Assembly: GCA_020426625.1 (NCBI GenBank)
Contig: JAGQPR010000002.1
Span: 1 to 62,213, forward strand
Reading direction: 5' to 3'
Origin: Planctomycetales bacterium
Lineage (GTDB): Bacteria > Planctomycetota > Planctomycetia > Pirellulales > Pirellulaceae
Length of the DNA: 62,213 bases
The notes under the pieces are model-generated. The model was not told the origin of the DNA. It did not search any database and saw only the letters and a program-made list of their open reading frames with translations. Below are positions 10,501 to 20,039 of the stretch, piece after piece. Within the stretch, counting starts at the first letter, position 1; every line of letters starts with the position of its first letter. The translations under genes and the position numbers were made by a program.

Positions 10501-13500
10501 ATTCGGGGCGACCTACCCAACCTAACCATCTTGGACGTTGGTCGCGCGAGCCATGGCAGCGTAACCGACAACGGCGATGGAACCGTTACGTATACTCCCG
10601 ATTCAAGTTACGTCGGCCCGGACTCCTTCACCTATCTGATCACGGACGGCAGTGAAGGCTTGGTTCACTATTGGAATTTGAACGGGCACGCCGACGATGT
10701 GCTGGACACCGCGGACGGAAGCCTGGTTGGCGGAGTCGACACCGTCGATGGAGGAATCGGGTTTGCGCTCTCTTTCGATGAAGTCGACGATCATGTAGTC
10801 ATACCGGATTTGACGTACTCGACCAGTTTTACGATCGCATTCGCCTTCCGCATAGATGACAGTTCAGGCAGTCAAGCGCTGACTTTGTACAGTCACGGCG
10901 ATCACAGTTCGGCCAACAATCTGAACATCTCATTTGGTGAAGACGGATCGAGCTTTGCTGGGCAGCTGCGCACTAACCTGGCCGATGCAAACGACGTGGT
11001 TGATGCCGCTGCCTTGGATTTCGACGCCAGTGGCCTGGTCGGAGATGGCCTTTGGCACGTATATACGCTGGTCGTCGACGCAATAGACGGAGCCAAGGTA
11101 TTCTTGGACGGTTCTTTGCAAGCGGTAGATGCAACGCGGGGTGGAGACGCCTTTGATCCTAATACCAATCTATTCTTTGGTGCCCGTCACGATTTGGCTG
11201 CTGACCAGTACCTGGGAGGCGCAATCGATTGGGTAGCGATATTGAATCATTCGAATCCACTGGCCACCTCTCCGCCAGCCGCGCAGGTCTCGGTTACCGT
11301 CAACGAGGCACCGATTGCTGACGCGGGCGGACCATACACCATCTCCGAAGGATCGCAGACGAATCTTGATGGTTCTGGTTCCACCGATGCCAACGGGACC
11401 ATCGCTGCCTACGCATGGGATTTGAACTACGACGGCGTGAATTTCAATCCAACTGCCTTTGGCGAATCCCCAATCTTTGACGCAACGGCCCTGGATGATC
11501 CGCAATCGCGGATTATTGCCCTGCGCGTGACTGACAACGATGGCACCGAAAGCGACCTTTCGCTGACGACGCTTCATATCGTCAATGCAGACCCGCAAGC
11601 CAATGACGATACTGGTGTGGGTTTCGAAACTACCGAAAGCGGAACATTCACTACAGCAAACGTGCTAGCCAACGATAGCGATGTGCCGGGTGACACGATA
11701 ACGCTCACCAGCATCGATACCTCTGGAACGTTGGGGTTGGTTACCAACCACGGTGACGGCACCTTTACTTACAATCCAAATGGACAGTTTGAGTGGATCT
11801 CGATTGGGCAGACGGCTACCGACACTTTTACTTACACGATCAGCGACGGAGAGGGCGGGACGGATACAGCAACCGTTACAATCACACTCGTCGGCGAAAA
11901 TGATCTACCGACCGTCGATCCGCAACAACAGTTTTCAGTCAGTGAGCTGGCAACCAATGGGCAGGTTGTCGGCAATGTGATCTTTCATGACATTGATGCA
12001 ACTGACACTTTCACCTGGACGATTGTTAGTGGCAACGACGACGGCGTCTTCGAGATAGATTCGCTCGGTCAATTGAAAGTAGTGGACAATAGCCGCTTGG
12101 ATTTTGACTCCGGAACCCGGCAATACTCTCTGGCGGTTTCCCTATCCGATGGCACCACATCGACTGCGGTTGAGTCTATCGTTGTTCAAGTCGAGAACAA
12201 GAACGACAACAGCCCGACAGCTGTTTCAGAGGCCTTTACAATCGACGAAGGGGCAACGCTGACGGTTAGTGCCGCAGCGAACTGGGCAAACGCCAACTGG
12301 GATTTTCGGCAGAAGCTGACGTTTGATCACAGTTCCATTTCTGCGGACGCTGTCAATTTGCCGGTCCTGGTTCGTCTGCACGCATCTGCGCTGGATGCAG
12401 TTCAAATTGACTACAGTCAGTTGCAAGCCAATGGTGAAGACTTGAGATTTGTCGATAGCGATGGAACACTACTCGCCTACGAAATCGAATCCTGGGACAG
12501 CAGCGGTTATTCCTACGTGTGGGTCAACGTCCCACAGGTAAATGGCGGATCAAATCAAGATTTTATTTGGATGTACTACGGGAACGGAAATGCTCCTGCA
12601 GGCGAATCGCCAACTTCCATCTGGTCTTCAGATCTCTTAGCCGTGTTGCACATGGTTGGTTCGGCAACCGATTCGGGACAGCTGTCCAATGATGGTGTCG
12701 ATAATACGACATTTACCCAAGATGCCTTTGCTGGCGGAGCCGCTCTTTTTGACGGTGTCGACGGCAATATCAACTTGGGTTCCGACGCCAGTCTGGATAA
12801 CCTGTTTGCTGGCGGTGGCGCGATCTCGACATGGATCAAACCGGCCGGATGGGGAGAAAACGGATTTGGCAGAATTGCCGACAAAGGCAGTACCGCTTTT
12901 AACATTAATGGAGATGGTTGGGCGTTGCAAGTTTTTGGAGCTGGGTCAAGCGGCGGCCTTCGCTTTGAACATGGATTCTCAACCACCTACGGCATTTGGA
13001 CAACTCAGCTTGGTTCACTGAATTTGAACAGTTGGCAACAGATCGTCGTGCAGTACGACAACAGCGACGTTAATAATACTCCACAGATTTTTATTAACGG
13101 TGTGCAACAAACGGTCGTTGTCAACCAAGTGCCTGTCGGTACGGTTAGCTCCGATGCGGCTTTGGATTTCAAAGTTGGCAACCAAAGCGTCTCGTCCGCT
13201 CGAACATTCGACGGACTGATTGACGAATTTCGCGTGGTGTCCAGGTTGCTCACCGCCCAAGAGGTTGCGTCGCTACAACTGGCAAGCTCGACCTCTTTCA
13301 TTGCTTCCGCAGGTGTTGAGTCGGGCCCAGGCGGACTGTTGAACAACGATTTCGATTTGGACAACAACGTACTGACAGTTTCGCTGGTAAGCGGTCCAGC
13401 TCACGCAGCCAGCTTTACGATCAGCGCCGATGGCTCGTTCAGCTACGTACACGATGGCAGCGAAACGACATCGGACATCTTTGTCTACCGCGTTAACGAC

Positions 13501-14931
13501 CCAGCGCAATCGTCGCTGGCCACGGTCTCGCTTACCATCAATCCAGTTAATGACGCTCCTACGGGCATCATTTTCAACCGTCTGTTCCTGGTTGAAAACA
13601 CTGATTCAAGCTCGGGTCTCAAGGTCGGAAGCCTGGCAGCCATCGACGCCGATTTAACAGATCACTTTACCTATTCCATCTCGGGTGGACCGGACGCGGC
13701 CAAGTTTTCCATTGGCGGTGCGGCCCTGAACGAATTGCACCTGACTGACGGCATCCTCAATTTCGAGGTTCAGTCTTCGTACCAGATAAAAGTCATGGTG
13801 ACTGATTCAGGCGGCGCACAGTTTGAAAGACCCGTCACCGTTTTCATAGCCGACCGCAATGATTTGCCACAAGGCTTGCCGGTGATTCTCGGCAAGCCAC
13901 AGTTTAAGGAAACCCTGCTGGCGGACACCAGTCACATCCACGATGACGACGGACTGGGCGCGTTTTCCTTTCAGTGGTTCCGAAATGGGGTTGCCATCAC
14001 CGGTGCAACTGGGAATTCCTACACGTTGGTACAGGACGACGTCGATGCAAGGATTCGAGTTTCAGTTTCGTATACTGATGCTCGAGGCACAAAAGAGGGC
14101 CCGATCTTCAGCGCTGCTACAACCCCAATCGAAATGACGGCACCGCCACCAGCCCAGCCAGCTCTTACAACTCTGCCACCTGCTCCCACACCTCAGCCGT
14201 CAGCTCAACCTCCATCTCCAACTCCCGTGCCGCAAGAAGCAAGCAGCGTCAGTGACAGTGCGGACACGATCGTACAAGATTCCGCCCCACTGGCAGCTCC
14301 ACTGGCAGCTCCAGCAGCCGCGTCGCCCGATGCATCAGGTGCAGAAACTGAACAGGACCAGCGCGATGAAGCACTGCCAGAGACTTTGGGAGCGGAGCCA
14401 TCATCTAGTGATGCCGGAACGCTTCTAAGAGATTTGCAACCCAGCAGTGCTGGGATCGAACGTTCAGCAAGTGACACCGATTCTTCATACCGTGTCCGCG
14501 ACGGGCAGAGCCTTTCCAACAACGATCGGTATCGAGAAAATTCCACTTCCTTCAGCTTTACATCAACTGACTTCAACATGATGGCCGATAGCGGCGAACT
14601 CTGGCTGGAGCTGGACACACTCCAAGAGAACATTCAGGAGGATCTGAGTTTCGAGGAAGTTGTTATGGATTCAGTCCGCGCCGTTACCGGTAGCCTGACT
14701 GTTGGCTATGTCATATGGATGGTCCGCGGTGGAGTCGTCGCTTCGACGTTGATAGCCCAGCTGCCAGCATGGAAGTATCTGGACGCCATGGTGGTCATCG
14801 CAAATGTTCAAGTTGCCGACCAGGACGATGACGATTCACTTGAGTCGATCGTCGACCAAGGTGTAGATGAATACAAGTCGGTCGGAGAATTCCTGGCCAA
14901 TACAGACGCAAACAATTCAACGAACTCATAA
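7549..14931 (+). CDS. Giant DUF4347 multidomain adhesin
   Basis: About 2,460 residues. I chose the TTG at 7549 because GGGAG (7536-7540) sits 8 nt before it; GTG 7462 is the alternative and has no such site. The N-terminus carries the planctomycete motif LESRILMSASP. Then, in order, come DUF4347 (DVVFIDGAVSDLETLLADLQ onward), a parallel beta-helix opening with LLSLREAIDLANSG and closing with DIGAYEF, a CBM9-like domain (ITIDGTEDSQWSSV), a PKD domain, a cadherin-like domain, Big/VCBS domains (VIDVLDNDIRGD), a LamG fold, a second PKD, a second cadherin, a DUF2341 domain with a following LamG (DFRQKLTFDHSSI), and further cadherin/Ig-like units. A Pro-rich linker follows. The conserved C-terminal patch TVGYVIWMVRGGVVASTLIA is a hydrophobic segment shared by many DUF4347 adhesins. 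A surface or matrix adhesin is expected. The histidine kinase gene starts 13 nt after its stop, so the two are probably cotranscribed. Confidence 0.9.
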   Translation: MFRRAKFVIEELLGAAKLMRSGSQMATARSLELCQLESRILMSASPVEAAPSQAECEPVTEECAEPTENQNNRQPVSDVVFIDGAVSDLETLLADLQAQQLAGRDLAVFVLDAGSDGVAQISQILDGLTDVGTIHVVSHAEQGSVKLGSVWLGADSVAGYAGAIADWQSALTSEADILFYGCNLASSNDGLTLLESIAELTGADVAASTDDTGNVRYGADWELEYAIGSIEASQAFSAQAQAEWSGKLATITVTTFADVVDGGDGLLSLREAIDLANSGSGGDTIILAAGTYTLSIGGAAEASNASGDLDIHNSLTIVGAGAFSTVIDASGLGDRVFEIHSGTVNVEGLTISGGSGVTGAGMLTKAGTNTQLLDVEVRDNNSVGHGGGIQAFGFIDLERVTLADNFATGSGGGIYFVSGSGGTLTNVTISGNTAANGGALFNDNNSVTITNSTLANNSTGIGTNGSHSTQLRNTILSNIGQNSDSALTSLGNNIDSDNSAALGDPLSGANPMLGALANYGGSTRTHSLLSGSAAIDAGLLAGAPTEDGRNAVRDSTPDIGAYEFLSNQIAAASSSITIDGTEDSQWSSVSSNSINHLIMGSVDNTSDLSGSWRSLWDANFLYVLVDVNDTNLKLDSANPSDDDSIELFIDPNYSHGTNYDGVDDYQLIFRLFDSVVHPGINSQTDTTGVDHASQTTAGGYVVEIAIPWTLLGVIPQGGTAIGIEVQINDDDDGGFRDGKVAWQGTDDSAASSPSAFAAIQLAASSIPNADAGTSYVVDEGGTITLDGTGSTDSDGSITLYEWDLNYDGTNFNPTANGSTTTFDASGISGSSTRTVALRVTDNSGNVSSLSTATVTINNVAPTITSPLTVSVQENSQFVQTVTASDPVDTVTYSITGGADGAAFEIGSTSGLLTFKASPDFEANADSNGDNVYEVQVTASDPSGAADVKTILVTLNDVPESPQAVDDDSLTLVDTPVVIDVLDNDIRGDLPNLTILDVGRASHGSVTDNGDGTVTYTPDSSYVGPDSFTYLITDGSEGLVHYWNLNGHADDVLDTADGSLVGGVDTVDGGIGFALSFDEVDDHVVIPDLTYSTSFTIAFAFRIDDSSGSQALTLYSHGDHSSANNLNISFGEDGSSFAGQLRTNLADANDVVDAAALDFDASGLVGDGLWHVYTLVVDAIDGAKVFLDGSLQAVDATRGGDAFDPNTNLFFGARHDLAADQYLGGAIDWVAILNHSNPLATSPPAAQVSVTVNEAPIADAGGPYTISEGSQTNLDGSGSTDANGTIAAYAWDLNYDGVNFNPTAFGESPIFDATALDDPQSRIIALRVTDNDGTESDLSLTTLHIVNADPQANDDTGVGFETTESGTFTTANVLANDSDVPGDTITLTSIDTSGTLGLVTNHGDGTFTYNPNGQFEWISIGQTATDTFTYTISDGEGGTDTATVTITLVGENDLPTVDPQQQFSVSELATNGQVVGNVIFHDIDATDTFTWTIVSGNDDGVFEIDSLGQLKVVDNSRLDFDSGTRQYSLAVSLSDGTTSTAVESIVVQVENKNDNSPTAVSEAFTIDEGATLTVSAAANWANANWDFRQKLTFDHSSISADAVNLPVLVRLHASALDAVQIDYSQLQANGEDLRFVDSDGTLLAYEIESWDSSGYSYVWVNVPQVNGGSNQDFIWMYYGNGNAPAGESPTSIWSSDLLAVLHMVGSATDSGQLSNDGVDNTTFTQDAFAGGAALFDGVDGNINLGSDASLDNLFAGGGAISTWIKPAGWGENGFGRIADKGSTAFNINGDGWALQVFGAGSSGGLRFEHGFSTTYGIWTTQLGSLNLNSWQQIVVQYDNSDVNNTPQIFINGVQQTVVVNQVPVGTVSSDAALDFKVGNQSVSSARTFDGLIDEFRVVSRLLTAQEVASLQLASSTSFIASAGVESGPGGLLNNDFDLDNNVLTVSLVSGPAHAASFTISADGSFSYVHDGSETTSDIFVYRVNDPAQSSLATVSLTINPVNDAPTGIIFNRLFLVENTDSSSGLKVGSLAAIDADLTDHFTYSISGGPDAAKFSIGGAALNELHLTDGILNFEVQSSYQIKVMVTDSGGAQFERPVTVFIADRNDLPQGLPVILGKPQFKETLLADTSHIHDDDGLGAFSFQWFRNGVAITGATGNSYTLVQDDVDARIRVSVSYTDARGTKEGPIFSAATTPIEMTAPPPAQPALTTLPPAPTPQPSAQPPSPTPVPQEASSVSDSADTIVQDSAPLAAPLAAPAAASPDASGAETEQDQRDEALPETLGAEPSSSDAGTLLRDLQPSSAGIERSASDTDSSYRVRDGQSLSNNDRYRENSTSFSFTSTDFNMMADSGELWLELDTLQENIQEDLSFEEVVMDSVRAVTGSLTVGYVIWMVRGGVVASTLIAQLPAWKYLDAMVVIANVQVADQDDDDSLESIVDQGVDEYKSVGEFLANTDANNSTNS

Positions 14932-14944
14932 TTGAGCCATTGCC

Positions 14945-17494
14945 ATGTTTCAGATTTCAGCTCGCAACAGAATTTCGATCGCTTTGGTTGGCATCGTGGT
15001 CAGTATTCTTGTCGCTGGCAAAATGTTGGGGTTGATTCCAGACCACGAAGAAATTGCGCTCCGCGAACGGGCGAGATTCTGTGAATCACTTGCCCTGAGT
15101 AGCACGGCGTTATTATCTAGCGGTGGTGATAGCCGTGGTTTGCATTCTTTGTTTCAAGTGGTCGTACAGAGGCATGAAGACCTGCGAAGCGCAGGGTTGC
15201 GGTCTAGCAGCGGCGAACTGATCGTCAGCTCAGAAGATCATGATCAACTTTGGGAGTTACCCGAAGGAGAAGTATCCAATACGAATTTCATGTTTGTACC
15301 CCTGCGCGATAGCAACACCGATTGGGGACGCTTGGAATTGACCTATGCGCCGTTCAAGGTGCAGCGCGTGATGACCTTTGTTCCAGCCAATATGGTCGGG
15401 CTGGTGATGTTTGTTAGCTGCGTAGCCTTCCTGGCAATCAACTACATGCTGGGCAGGATTCTGAATCAGTTGGATCCGTCCGGTGCAGTTCCGAAACGCG
15501 TGCGCGAAGCATTGGATAACTTGGCCGAGGGCTTGTTGATCGTCGACAACCGCGACCGCATCCTGTTGGCAAACAACGCTTTTGCAAAAGTGTTGAATAT
15601 GGATCCAGACAAACTCATTGGACACAAGGCCACAAAGTTTGCCTGGTGTGAGGATGGCCAATCCCTGCAAGGAAAGTTTCCCTGGCAAATCGCGATCGAG
15701 GTTGGAAGCGCTCTGTCCAACATGCCGATCCAGCTAAAGGACCATGCTGGCATGACTCGCAGCTTTGTAGCCAACGCTTCACCCATTTCGGGAAATGAAG
15801 GTAATTACCGAGGTGCCCTGGTGACGTTTGACGACGTGACCGTTTTGGAACAACACAAAATTGAGCTGGGGATTGCCAAGGAGGCAGCCGAAGCAGCCAA
15901 CAAGGCCAAGAGCGAGTTTTTGGCCAACATGAGTCACGAGATTCGCACGCCGATGAACGCGATCCTAGGATTCACGGATGTACTAAGGCGGGGCTTGGAA
16001 CGCGACGAAGAAAAACGCCAGAGCTATCTGAATACGATTCATTCCAGTGGCAATCACCTGATCGAACTGATCAACGACGTTCTGGATCTGTCGAAGATCG
16101 AAGCTGGAAAACTCGAACTCGAATTGTCGGAAACTCCGCCATTCGAAATAATGGATGACGTGGTGACGATTCTCCGAGTTCGCGCTCAGCAACAAGGGAT
16201 TGACCTGACCTACGAACTGGAGGGCAAGATACCTAGCACAATCGAAACGGATCGTACGCGACTGCGGCAGATTCTCACAAACATCATAGGAAACGCTATC
16301 AAGTTCACTAGTGAAGGAGGCGTGTCGGTGACCTGTCGCTTTGCCACTGATGCTGGCTGCCCCTACATGGAATTCGACATTCGCGACACCGGAATAGGAA
16401 TGAGCCCCGAACAGGCTGCGCGGATTTTCAATCCCTTCGAGCAAGCGGACAGTTCCGTGACGCGTCGCTTTGGTGGAACCGGCCTAGGACTTTCAATCAG
16501 CAAGCGGTTTGCAGAAGCGTTGGGAGGTGGCATAAGTGTTACCAGCCAACCCGATCAGGGAAGTTTGTTTACTGTGCGGATTGCCACGGGTAAGGTCGAC
16601 GAAAATTCGTTGGTGGACCAAGAAACTGCCCAAGCCCTGCTGGAAAAGAACAAGAGAATGCATCAAAACATATCTCGCATTCACTTCAAACCAGCGAAAG
16701 TGCTGCTAGTCGACGATGGAGATAGCAACCGGGAGTTTTTGCAAGTTATTCTGCGCGAGCTGGGATTGACCGTCGAAGAAGCCGAGAATGGACAGATCGC
16801 AGTCGAGAAAGCAACGCAAAATACCTACGACGTGATTTTGATGGACATGCAGATGCCCGTCATGGATGGGTATGCAGCCACTCGCACCCTGCGCAAACTC
16901 GGCTTGAAAACGCCGATCATTGCGTTGACTGCAAACGCAATGTCAGAAGACCAGAAGAAATGCGATGAAGCAGGGTGCAGCGACTTTCTCGCCAAGCCAA
17001 TTAACATGGAACTGCTGAATCAAGTCCTGTTGAATTACTTGGAAGAAGCTGCAGCGAATTCGGTCAAGCCACAGGCATCCGTCGCAAATACAAACACAGT
17101 CCTCGCTGCTCCCGCGGATGCCAGCCTTGCTCACGCAGATGTCGCTACTCGTGCTTCCGCCAAGCCGGTGTTACGGTCTACGTTGCCGACCGCGGACCCT
17201 CGCTTTAAGGCCATCGTGGACAAATTCGTTCAACGCCTGCCCGAAAGGCTAGGGGAAATGTGTGACGCCTGGGAAGATCGCAACTTCGCGCAACTGTCCG
17301 AGCTGGCCCACTGGCTCAAAGGAAGTGGCGGCACGGTCGGTTTTGCAGCCTTGACAGCTCCAGCCACGAAACTCGAACGTTTGGCGAAGTCGCAAGCGAC
17401 CGAAGGAATCGAAACGGTGCTGGCAGAATTGGTTGAGTTGGCGGCCTCAATTGAAACAGATGCAGAGCCAGCGCTTTCCCACTCATGTGCCTGA
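14945..17494 (+). CDS. Hybrid sensor histidine kinase (PAS-HisKA-HATPase-REC-Hpt)
   Basis: 849 residues. Two membrane helices (about residues 10-30 and 142-166) bracket a ~110-residue outer sensor region. A PAS domain follows (ALDNLAEGLLIVDNRDRILLA, about 185-300). The HisKA box is NMSHEIRTPMNAILGF with phospho-acceptor His331. The HATPase has its N box (ILTNIIGNAIKFT), G1 (DTGIGM) and G2 (GGTGLGLSISKRF). A receiver domain has Asp634 (VILMDMQMPVMDG), and a C-terminal Hpt domain has His789 in AHWLKGSGG. This is a complete four-step phosphorelay in one membrane protein. It follows the giant adhesin by 13 nt and precedes an HD-GYP response regulator, so phosphate probably passes from Hpt to that regulator (inference). 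All key residues are present. Confidence 0.95.
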   Translation: MFQISARNRISIALVGIVVSILVAGKMLGLIPDHEEIALRERARFCESLALSSTALLSSGGDSRGLHSLFQVVVQRHEDLRSAGLRSSSGELIVSSEDHDQLWELPEGEVSNTNFMFVPLRDSNTDWGRLELTYAPFKVQRVMTFVPANMVGLVMFVSCVAFLAINYMLGRILNQLDPSGAVPKRVREALDNLAEGLLIVDNRDRILLANNAFAKVLNMDPDKLIGHKATKFAWCEDGQSLQGKFPWQIAIEVGSALSNMPIQLKDHAGMTRSFVANASPISGNEGNYRGALVTFDDVTVLEQHKIELGIAKEAAEAANKAKSEFLANMSHEIRTPMNAILGFTDVLRRGLERDEEKRQSYLNTIHSSGNHLIELINDVLDLSKIEAGKLELELSETPPFEIMDDVVTILRVRAQQQGIDLTYELEGKIPSTIETDRTRLRQILTNIIGNAIKFTSEGGVSVTCRFATDAGCPYMEFDIRDTGIGMSPEQAARIFNPFEQADSSVTRRFGGTGLGLSISKRFAEALGGGISVTSQPDQGSLFTVRIATGKVDENSLVDQETAQALLEKNKRMHQNISRIHFKPAKVLLVDDGDSNREFLQVILRELGLTVEEAENGQIAVEKATQNTYDVILMDMQMPVMDGYAATRTLRKLGLKTPIIALTANAMSEDQKKCDEAGCSDFLAKPINMELLNQVLLNYLEEAAANSVKPQASVANTNTVLAAPADASLAHADVATRASAKPVLRSTLPTADPRFKAIVDKFVQRLPERLGEMCDAWEDRNFAQLSELAHWLKGSGGTVGFAALTAPATKLERLAKSQATEGIETVLAELVELAASIETDAEPALSHSCA

Positions 17495-17656
17495 CCGTGC
17501 AGCTAATCTGGGCCAGCGGGCAGTCGAGCCCCCAGCATCCGAACAATCGCTACAAAGCCACCCACTATTGAGGACTTAAAAGTAGGATGACTCCTCAAGA
17601 CGCTCGACTGAGAGCTAATCTTGCTAAACGCTGCAACTTGAAATACGCCCGATTGT

Positions 17657-19102
17657 ATGCAAGCAATGAATTCCAGAACTCACCAGCAAACCGAGCAAAT
17701 CCCCATACGTCGTGAACAGCCGACGGTGGCAGCTCCGTTGCGTTCCGAACGCCGGCCGGAACAAGCTACACAAATGCTTGGCAATCTTCGGCCCGAGCAA
17801 GCCACCCAAATGCTGCGCGGAAAACTGCGCGAGCTCGCCGACGCGACACCCCATGATCGCACTGTCGTTCCGGATCCGCCACTCGAAAAGCAAGTTCAGG
17901 CAATCGAGAATGCGATGGATGCCATCGCCGAACTGCCCACCCGCCGGGCAACGGACGTCCCGTTTAACGACCGGGCCCAGCAGCTGTTTCATCGCCGCAT
18001 TCTGATTGTAGACGATGAGGAGACGAACATTCTGACCGTCCAGGCCTACCTGGAGGGACAAGGCTACCAGGAATTTGTGTCGACCACAGATGCTCGCCAT
18101 GCTCTGCCACTGATACGCAGAGACCGACCGGACGTTGTGCTGCTGGACATTCGCATGCCCCATATCTCCGGACTTGAGATCTTGCGTTGTCTGGTTGCTG
18201 ATGTGGAAACGCGGCACCTGCCAGTCATCATCCTAACAGCTGCCAGCGATCCTGGAATTAAGAAGGAGGCGCTGGATTTGGGAGCCATGGACTTTCTGCA
18301 AAAGCCAGTGGACCCACATGACCTGATCCCCCGCGTCCGCAACGCGCTGCTGATCAAATCTCACATGGACTATATCGCCGGCGAAAACGCAAAATTGGAC
18401 GCCATTGTTCGACGCAGAACAGAGGATCTTTCCCGCAGCCGACAGCAGCTGATTCTCAGTTTGGCCAAGGCGGCTGAACATCGCGACAACGATACCGGCA
18501 ATCACGTGCTGCGTGTAGGGCGTTATGCGGGCATCATCGCCCGACACCTGGGCTGGCCCGAACCACGCGTCAAAATGATCGAGTCGGCGGCGCAGCTGCA
18601 TGACGTAGGTAAAATCGGTATTCCAGACGCCATTCTGTTCAAGCCCGGACGGCTTGACCCAGATGAATGGGAACTGATGCGCAAACATTGTGCATTTGGC
18701 AAGGCGATTATCGAACCAGTGAGTGAACCTGATCTTCAAAAGCTGCGATCACATACACGAATCGGGGCTGACATGCTCCATGTTCGCAGTTCACCGATGA
18801 TGGTCATGGCGGCGCGCATCGCGCAAACTCACCACGAATGGTGGGACGGAAGTGGCTATCCGATTGGACTGGCTGGAAACGACATCCCCATCGAAGGTCG
18901 CATTACTGCGGCGGCCGACGTGTTTGACGCTTTGTCGAGCGAGCGGACTTACAAGAAAGCAATCCCGCGCGAAAAATGCTTTCAAATCATGCTCGAAGGT
19001 AGAGGCACACAATTCGACCCCCAAGTCCTCGAAGCCTTCTTCAAAGGCGCCAAGGAAATTGTCGAAGTGCAAATCGCTTTGATGGACCAACAAACACGCT
19101 AA
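17657..19102 (+). CDS. Response regulator with HD-GYP c-di-GMP phosphodiesterase domain
   Basis: 481 residues. The N-terminal ~110 residues are charged and contain a short tandem repeat (RPEQATQML twice). A receiver domain runs from about 113 to 230 with phospho-acceptor Asp164 (VVLLDIRMPHISG) and the conserved Lys near FLQKPVDP. The HD-GYP domain follows, with the metal-binding HD at His315-Asp316 (QLHDVGKIGIPD), then HHEWWDGSGYP, so the GYP signature is intact. HD-GYP enzymes hydrolyse cyclic-di-GMP to pGpG or GMP. The gene lies 162 nt after the hybrid kinase gene on the same strand, which makes it the likely output of that relay, lowering c-di-GMP and so affecting adhesion. The start could be ATG 17657 or 17666. 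Confidence 0.93.
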   Translation: MQAMNSRTHQQTEQIPIRREQPTVAAPLRSERRPEQATQMLGNLRPEQATQMLRGKLRELADATPHDRTVVPDPPLEKQVQAIENAMDAIAELPTRRATDVPFNDRAQQLFHRRILIVDDEETNILTVQAYLEGQGYQEFVSTTDARHALPLIRRDRPDVVLLDIRMPHISGLEILRCLVADVETRHLPVIILTAASDPGIKKEALDLGAMDFLQKPVDPHDLIPRVRNALLIKSHMDYIAGENAKLDAIVRRRTEDLSRSRQQLILSLAKAAEHRDNDTGNHVLRVGRYAGIIARHLGWPEPRVKMIESAAQLHDVGKIGIPDAILFKPGRLDPDEWELMRKHCAFGKAIIEPVSEPDLQKLRSHTRIGADMLHVRSSPMMVMAARIAQTHHEWWDGSGYPIGLAGNDIPIEGRITAAADVFDALSSERTYKKAIPREKCFQIMLEGRGTQFDPQVLEAFFKGAKEIVEVQIALMDQQTR

Positions 19103-19253
19103 CGAATTCATCGGTCAGATGATCCTGTTCGCTCTTTCTGCAGGCCTGCAAGCGTGAGCTTCTTCCTGCCAAAGGGTGCTAAGCAAGATGTTCTGTCCGC
19201 CGTATGCAATCAACTGGTCGGGCAAAACAACTCTAATTTACTATCATTACGTG

Positions 19254-19505
19254 TCATTCTAGATGGTCGATTCGATTCTGCGAAATGATGGCAGAATCCG
19301 ACTTGGGGAACTGCTTGATGACCTTCTGATAACTCCGCAGAGCTGCTGCAGGATCCTTCATTTCCTCCTGGATCATTCCTCTCACTAGATCTGTGGTAAT
19401 TCTGCCTGACGTCGATTGGTCTAAACACAGCATTCCGAGAGAGCGCAATGCGTCGTATAGCAATCCGAGTTTTGCTTGAACGCAAGCCAAAGTGTGTAAG
19501 TGACA
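19254..19505 (-). pseudogene. Remnant of a TPR-protein C-terminus
   Basis: The last ~80 residues of an open minus-strand frame read like tetratricopeptide repeats (LACVQAKLGLLYDALRSLG; MKDPAAALRSYQKVIKQFPKSDSA) and end in an ordinary stop. Upstream, the same frame runs antisense-like through the arsR gene and makes no sense as protein. No good start codon with a ribosome site is seen. I read it as the 3' end of a decayed TPR gene left downstream of arsR. It could instead be a short real gene begun at an internal Met. Confidence 0.35.
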
Positions 19506-19510
19506 GTCGC

Positions 19511-19846
19511 TTACGGCTTGTCTGGCATGTTGCTGAGAAACCGATTCTCGATGCACTTCATGATGCTCTGCAAATGCGGCTCGGCGACGCGATAGTAGAC
19601 TCGACGCCCCTCGCGTTCGCTGGTAAAAAATCCACAGCGCTGCATTAGACGCAAATGTTCTGAGGCCACGTTGTCTGGAACTGAACAGTCTTGGGCCAAT
19701 TCCCCAACCGTGTATCGACCGCGGAGGAGCATGTGCACCATTTTCAGGCGAACAGGGTGCGCGAGCGTTTTTAAACACTCTGCTGCTTCGGAGAAGCCGT
19801 CGGAATCGCTTTTTGGCAAAATAGTTGGCTTGCGTTTCGCGGCCAT
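19511..19846 (-). CDS. ArsR/SmtB-family transcriptional repressor
   Basis: 111 residues. It has a winged helix-turn-helix of the ArsR type: AAECLKTLAHPVRLKMVHMLLRGRYTVGELA, then recognition-helix region PDNVASEHLRLMQRCGFFTSEREGRRVYYRV. The usual ArsR metal-site CVC motif is absent; Cys in CLKTL and QDCSVP are the main cysteines, so the inducer may be a redox or sulfur signal rather than arsenite. It is divergent from the TSUP permease gene at 20040, with a perfect inverted repeat between them that may be its operator. A sulfur-responsive repressor controlling a sulfite or sulfide exporter is plausible, as in SqrR/BigR-type pairs. That role is inference. Confidence 0.88.
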   Translation of the reverse strand: MAAKRKPTILPKSDSDGFSEAAECLKTLAHPVRLKMVHMLLRGRYTVGELAQDCSVPDNVASEHLRLMQRCGFFTSEREGRRVYYRVAEPHLQSIMKCIENRFLSNMPDKP

Positions 19847-19883
19847 GGCGAATCTCCAAACTGGATGATGGTTATCTCACGAG

Positions 19884-19937
19884 GCGACAAATTGTGGATT
19901 CAACGGTTTGAGATGACGGCACGCAAAAATTTGTCGC
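19884..19937. promoter_or_regulatory. Candidate ArsR operator (inverted repeat)
   Basis: GCGACAAATT at 19884-19893 and AATTTGTCGC at 19928-19937 are exact reverse complements separated by 34 nt. They lie in the divergent promoter region between arsR (start 19846) and the TSUP gene (start 20040). The spacing is larger than a single ArsR dyad, so it may be two sites. Confidence 0.4.
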
Positions 19938-20039
19938 GTTGCCGTTTGCTCGTCCATTGCTGAATCGCGGGCGATATGCAGTTTATGCGAGGCTATCCTC
20001 TTGGTGGCAACCAAATAAATTCAACTAGATAGATCAACT

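Noticed and set aside
19254..19859. Full 201-codon minus-strand frame over arsR
   Set aside because: Only its last ~80 residues look like protein; the rest is an out-of-frame reading of arsR.
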